A DNA stretch of 64,000 nt. Origin: Theropithecus gelada (Eukaryota; Chordata; Mammalia; Primates; Cercopithecidae). Positions 61,273 to 64,000 of this stretch are shown here, piece by piece (within the stretch, counting starts at the first letter, position 1; each line of letters begins with the position of its first letter). The notes under the pieces are model-generated. The model was not told where the DNA came from and made no database searches. It saw only the letters and a program-made list of their open reading frames with translations. Both the position numbers and the translations under genes were made by a program. The stretch covers positions 16,390,965 to 16,454,964 of the forward strand of contig NC_037682.1 in assembly GCF_003255815.1 (NCBI RefSeq), in the 5' to 3' direction.

Positions 61273-61657
61273 TGACACAGTTTGGCTCTGTGTTCCCACC
61301 CAAATCTCACCTGGAATTGCAATCCCCACGTGTCAGGGGAGGGGCCTGGCAGAAGACGACTGAAACATGAGGGCTGACTTCCCTCTGCTGTTCTTGTGAT
61401 AGTGAGTGAGTTCTCATGAGATTTGGTTGTTTGAAAGTGTGTGGCACTTCCCCTTTTACTCTCTCCCTCTCCTGCTCTGTCATGGTAAGACGTGCTTGCT
61501 TCCCCTTTGCCTTCCGCCATGATTGTAAGTTTCCTGAGGCCTCCTAGTCATGCTTTCTGTACAGCCTGTGGAACTGTGAGTCCATTAAACATCTTTTCTT
61601 CATAAATTACCCAGTCTCAGGTAGTTCTTTATAGCAGTGTGAGAACAAACTAATACA
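61273..61657 (+). mobile_element. MST-type MaLR solo LTR, sense
   Basis: TGACACAGTTTGGCTCTGTG, CAAATCTCACCTGGAATTGC, CATGAGATTTGGTTGTTTGA, GTCATGGTAAGACGTGCTTG, CATAAATTACCCAGTCTCAG, GTGTGAGAACAAACTAATAC and A. A full solo LTR with no internal region. Confidence 0.9.
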
Positions 61658-62087
61658 TATCCTAAAATAATGCCCAGTTCAATAGGAAAAATTTAGGTTT
61701 TCTGCAGATTTGCCTTTAGATTTTTTTTTCCATGCTGTTTCAGACAGATTGCGCACTAAAAGATTTCTCCACAGATTCTCACAGAAAATGTGTAGTGGAG
61801 GCCTTTGGGATCAGGACCTGCTCTCTTCAGCATCTGTGGTTCTAGGTAAAAACAAGCAAGCAAACAAACAACAACAACAAAACAAGGTGAATTTTAAAAA
61901 CTCATTTTTCATTAGTTAGTTTTCTACTGAAGGAGAGAGGAGCTTCCCAGAGGGGAAAAGTGTTCATGTTGCAAACTTTTGTCAACTCTTATTGACTCTT
62001 GACTGTGTGTGTGTGTGTGTGCGCGTGCATGCATTGGGGTGTTGTAATGACTGTCACACCCATGTTAAAATAATCTTTTCTAATACT
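61658..62087. other. Unassigned; AAC-rich run and (TG)n
   Basis: AAACAAACAACAACAACAAA at 61860-61880 and a TG run at 61985-62021 ending GCGCGTGCATGCA. No gene. Confidence 0.5.
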
Positions 62088-62360
62088 CGTTACTATTAAC
62101 ATTTATTGAGAGTTTATAATTTCTGTGCATTATTTTATATATTACATTATGAGGCTGTATGATTTCTATACATTATCTTATCTATTCCTAACAAACAAGC
62201 AAATGAACAAATTAAATCACCCGTGAAACATGTATTAAGAAAAATGAGGTCACAAAAGCTCATTTAACTTGTAAAGAGACACTGCTGGTGAGTGGCAGAG
62301 TTGGCATGTGAACCAGAGTCTAAGAGCTTCTAAATCCTGTTCACTATACTACCATACAGT
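62088..62360 (-). mobile_element. MIR SINE, antisense
   Basis: CTATTAACATTTATTGAGAG, TACATTATCTTATCTATTCC, CATTTAACTTGTAAAGAGAC, GTGAGTGGCAGAGTTGGCAT, CCAGAGTCTAAGAGCTTC and TTCACTATACTACCATACAG in antisense MIR order. Confidence 0.85.
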
Positions 62361-62594
62361 GGTACATGTGTTTAAAACAACATTCTGTATATATAGATAC
62401 ATATAGATATTGGGTTCCATCCAATATTACTAAATCAATATATGCAAGGTTGGGCTATACTTATATACACTTTAAAAAACTGCCAGGTCATTTGAATGCT
62501 GTTGTCTACAGATTGGTATTTAAAGACCACTAATGTATGTTACACACTCACTTAACTTCTAGTTAGGAAGCTGTCCATATTATTACTTTTTGTC

Positions 62595-62870
62595 ATCATT
62601 CATGCATTCAATATTTATGGAATATCAACTGTGTCTAAGCCTCTATACCAGATGTTAAAAAGGTTATAGAAAGAAAATGTATGTCAACTTCCTTAGAGAT
62701 GGTAGGGAAGCTCTGGTATGTAAATAATAATTTAGATAGTGATAAGTAATATTTATTTATATAGTTGAAGGGCTACGGATATTCAGTTGGAGAAATTACT
62801 TCCAGGAGTAGAGGGTTGGCAGGAAACAAACACTGGTTTGGGAACACCTCAGGGAGAGACTAGCTTTTGA
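62595..62870 (-). mobile_element. L2 LINE fragment, antisense
   Basis: CATTCATGCATTCAATATTT, ATGGAATATCAACTGTGTCT, GTATGTCAACTTCCTTAGAG, then CACCTCAGGGAGAGACTAGC. Reversed L2 terminus, diverged. Confidence 0.65.
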
Positions 62871-62889
62871 AGGACTAATGAGATTTGGG

Positions 62890-63237
62890 TGTGCTGAGGC
62901 GTGTTGTTTCACATGGTGTATGTACTGATTAACAGTATATGACTTCCTGATTTTGAAGAGTAACCTGCCATGTTCTGAGAATGACAATGGAGGGGGCCAT
63001 GTGGCAAAGAACTGTGGACATCCTCTAAGATCAGAGAGCAGCTTTCAGCTGACAGCCAGCAAGAGGGCAGATATTTCAGTTCTGCACCTGCAAGGACATG
63101 AATTCTGCCAAAAATATGAGGGAACTTGGAAGCAGATCCACCCTCAGCTGTGCCTTCAGATAAGGACACAGTCTTGGTTGACAGCTGGATTATAGCATTT
63201 CAAAGGATGTTGTTGTGCAGCAATAGGTAGAACAGAT
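62890..63237 (+). mobile_element. MLT1-type MaLR LTR remnant, sense
   Basis: CCATGTGGCAAAGAACTGTG, CAGCTGACAGCCAGCAAGAG, GGACATGAATTCTGCCAAAA, GAACTTGGAAGCAGATCCAC, then GTTGTGCAGCAATAGGTAGA and ACAGATACAG. The layout fits an old MLT1 (G-K range). The overlapping frames on both strands are by-products. Confidence 0.72.
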
Positions 63238-63416
63238 ACAGATTTTGGGATTACAACAATACAGATTTATTTCCCTGTTGAGGGATGTTTACTTTCTAGG
63301 TCCTCACTTTCCAAAAGATGCTACAATAAAGATCCTTAAACATATGACCTTAGGGACTGGGACTTTTATTTCCATCAAGTTTTAGGGTTGAAATTCAGAA
63401 TTGAAGGCTTGTTTTT
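63238..63416. other. No recognised feature
   Basis: Short unassigned gap before the L1. Confidence 0.4.
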
Positions 63417-64000
63417 CTTTTTTTTTTAACATTAAAAAAAATTATACTTTAAGTTCTGGGATACAGGTGCAGAACATACAGGTTTGTTATGTAGGTATAC
63501 ATGTGCCATGGTGGTTTGCTGCACCCATCAACCCATCATCTACATTAGGTTGTTCTCCTAATGTTATCCCTCCCCTAACCCCCAACCCACCAACAGCCCC
63601 TGGTGTGTGATGTTCCCCTTCCTATATCTATGTGTTTTCATTGTTCAACTCACACTTATGAATGAGAACATGCGGTTTTTGGTTTTCTGTTCTTGTGTTA
63701 GTTTGCTGAGAATGATGGTTTCCAGCTTCATCCATGTCCCTGCAAAGGACATAAACTCAACCTTTTTTATGGATGCATAGTATTCTATGATGTATATGTG
63801 CCACATTTTCTTTATCGAGTCTGTCATTGATGGGCATTTGGGTTGGTTCCAAGTCTTTGCTTTTGTGAACAGTGCTACAATAACCATATGTGTGCATGTG
63901 TCTTTATAGTAGACTGATTTATAATCCTTTGGGTATATACCCAGTAATGAGATTGCTGGGTCAAATGGTATTTCTGGTTCTAGATCCTTGAGGAATTGCC
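63417..64000 (-). mobile_element. L1PA LINE 3' end, antisense, runs off the window
   Basis: T-rich tail, then the reversed 3'UTR (GGTATACATGTGCCATGGTG) and the ORF2 C-terminus. On the minus strand, 63645-63887 reads TKAKTWNQPKCPSMTDSI, MWHIYIIEYYASIKKVE and ILSKLTQEQKTKNRMFSF. The element continues to the right of the window, so its length and the state of ORF2 cannot be judged. Confidence 0.93.

Noticed and set aside
1..64000. tRNA, rRNA, U6, 7SK or Y RNA genes or pseudogenes
   Set aside because: Looked for their conserved strings by eye and found none outside the tRNA- or 7SL-derived SINEs (MIR, Alu, FLAM).

Overview
The window is nuclear DNA from a primate, most likely an Old World monkey. 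It is A+T-rich and made mostly of interspersed repeats: Alu SINEs, L1 and L2 LINEs, MIR, MaLR-type LTRs (THE1, MST, MLT1), MER5A and a Tigger-like MITE. Alu and L1PA copies show a primate. Two young Alus (17877-18180 and 20563-20893) share changes that I recognise as the cercopithecid AluYR-type lineage: ACTAGCCGGG, GGCGTAAACC and GATCCGGCC or GATCTGGCC. I found no host protein-coding exon, tRNA, rRNA, CRISPR array or operon. The long reading frames are L1 ORF2 or ORF1 remnants, antisense Alu frames or chance frames. The window therefore looks like intergenic or deep intronic sequence. Family names come from reading against remembered consensus sequences, so old-repeat borders are good to about 10-30 bases, and subfamily names are tentative.

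Layout. 1-9.8 kb: the end of an L1, MIR and L2 pieces, three Alus, two MLT1-type LTRs, a probable ERV LTR, and a long repeat-poor stretch (3.7-5.5 kb). 9.8-18.2 kb: an L1 3' end, an MLT1 with an Alu inside it, an MST LTR, a Tigger-like MITE with an Alu in its end, and an AluYR. 19.3-23.5 kb: one L2 broken by an L1M/HAL1-like ORF1 element, an Alu and an MLT1; the L1M holds a further Alu that itself holds an AluYR. 23.5-32 kb: mostly old or unrecognised sequence, including an inverted duplication at 27.2 kb. 32.0-33.4 kb: a four-deep nest (MIR, then MLT1, then MLT1B, then Alu). 34-46 kb: long L2 and MIR remnants, an orphan L1 5'UTR-like block and a THE1 LTR. 46.6-49.1 kb: an L1PA inside an MLT1. 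49.1-56 kb: a local duplication, two old L1s joined in the same orientation, an opposing L1PA insert, an AluJ and a second duplication. 56-64 kb: a perfect hairpin, FLAM and Alu pieces, an old L1 carrying an inverted Alu pair, an MST LTR, an MLT1, and an L1PA that runs off the right edge.

No genes here act together. The record is one of layered transposition followed by small local rearrangements. The items most worth checking are several sharp inverted repeats that look like template-switch mutations (21735, 27196, 37997, 56653), two local direct duplications (49.1/50.0 kb and 54.6/55.9 kb), and two closely spaced inverted Alu pairs that could form double-stranded RNA. I did not find a new protein-based system.
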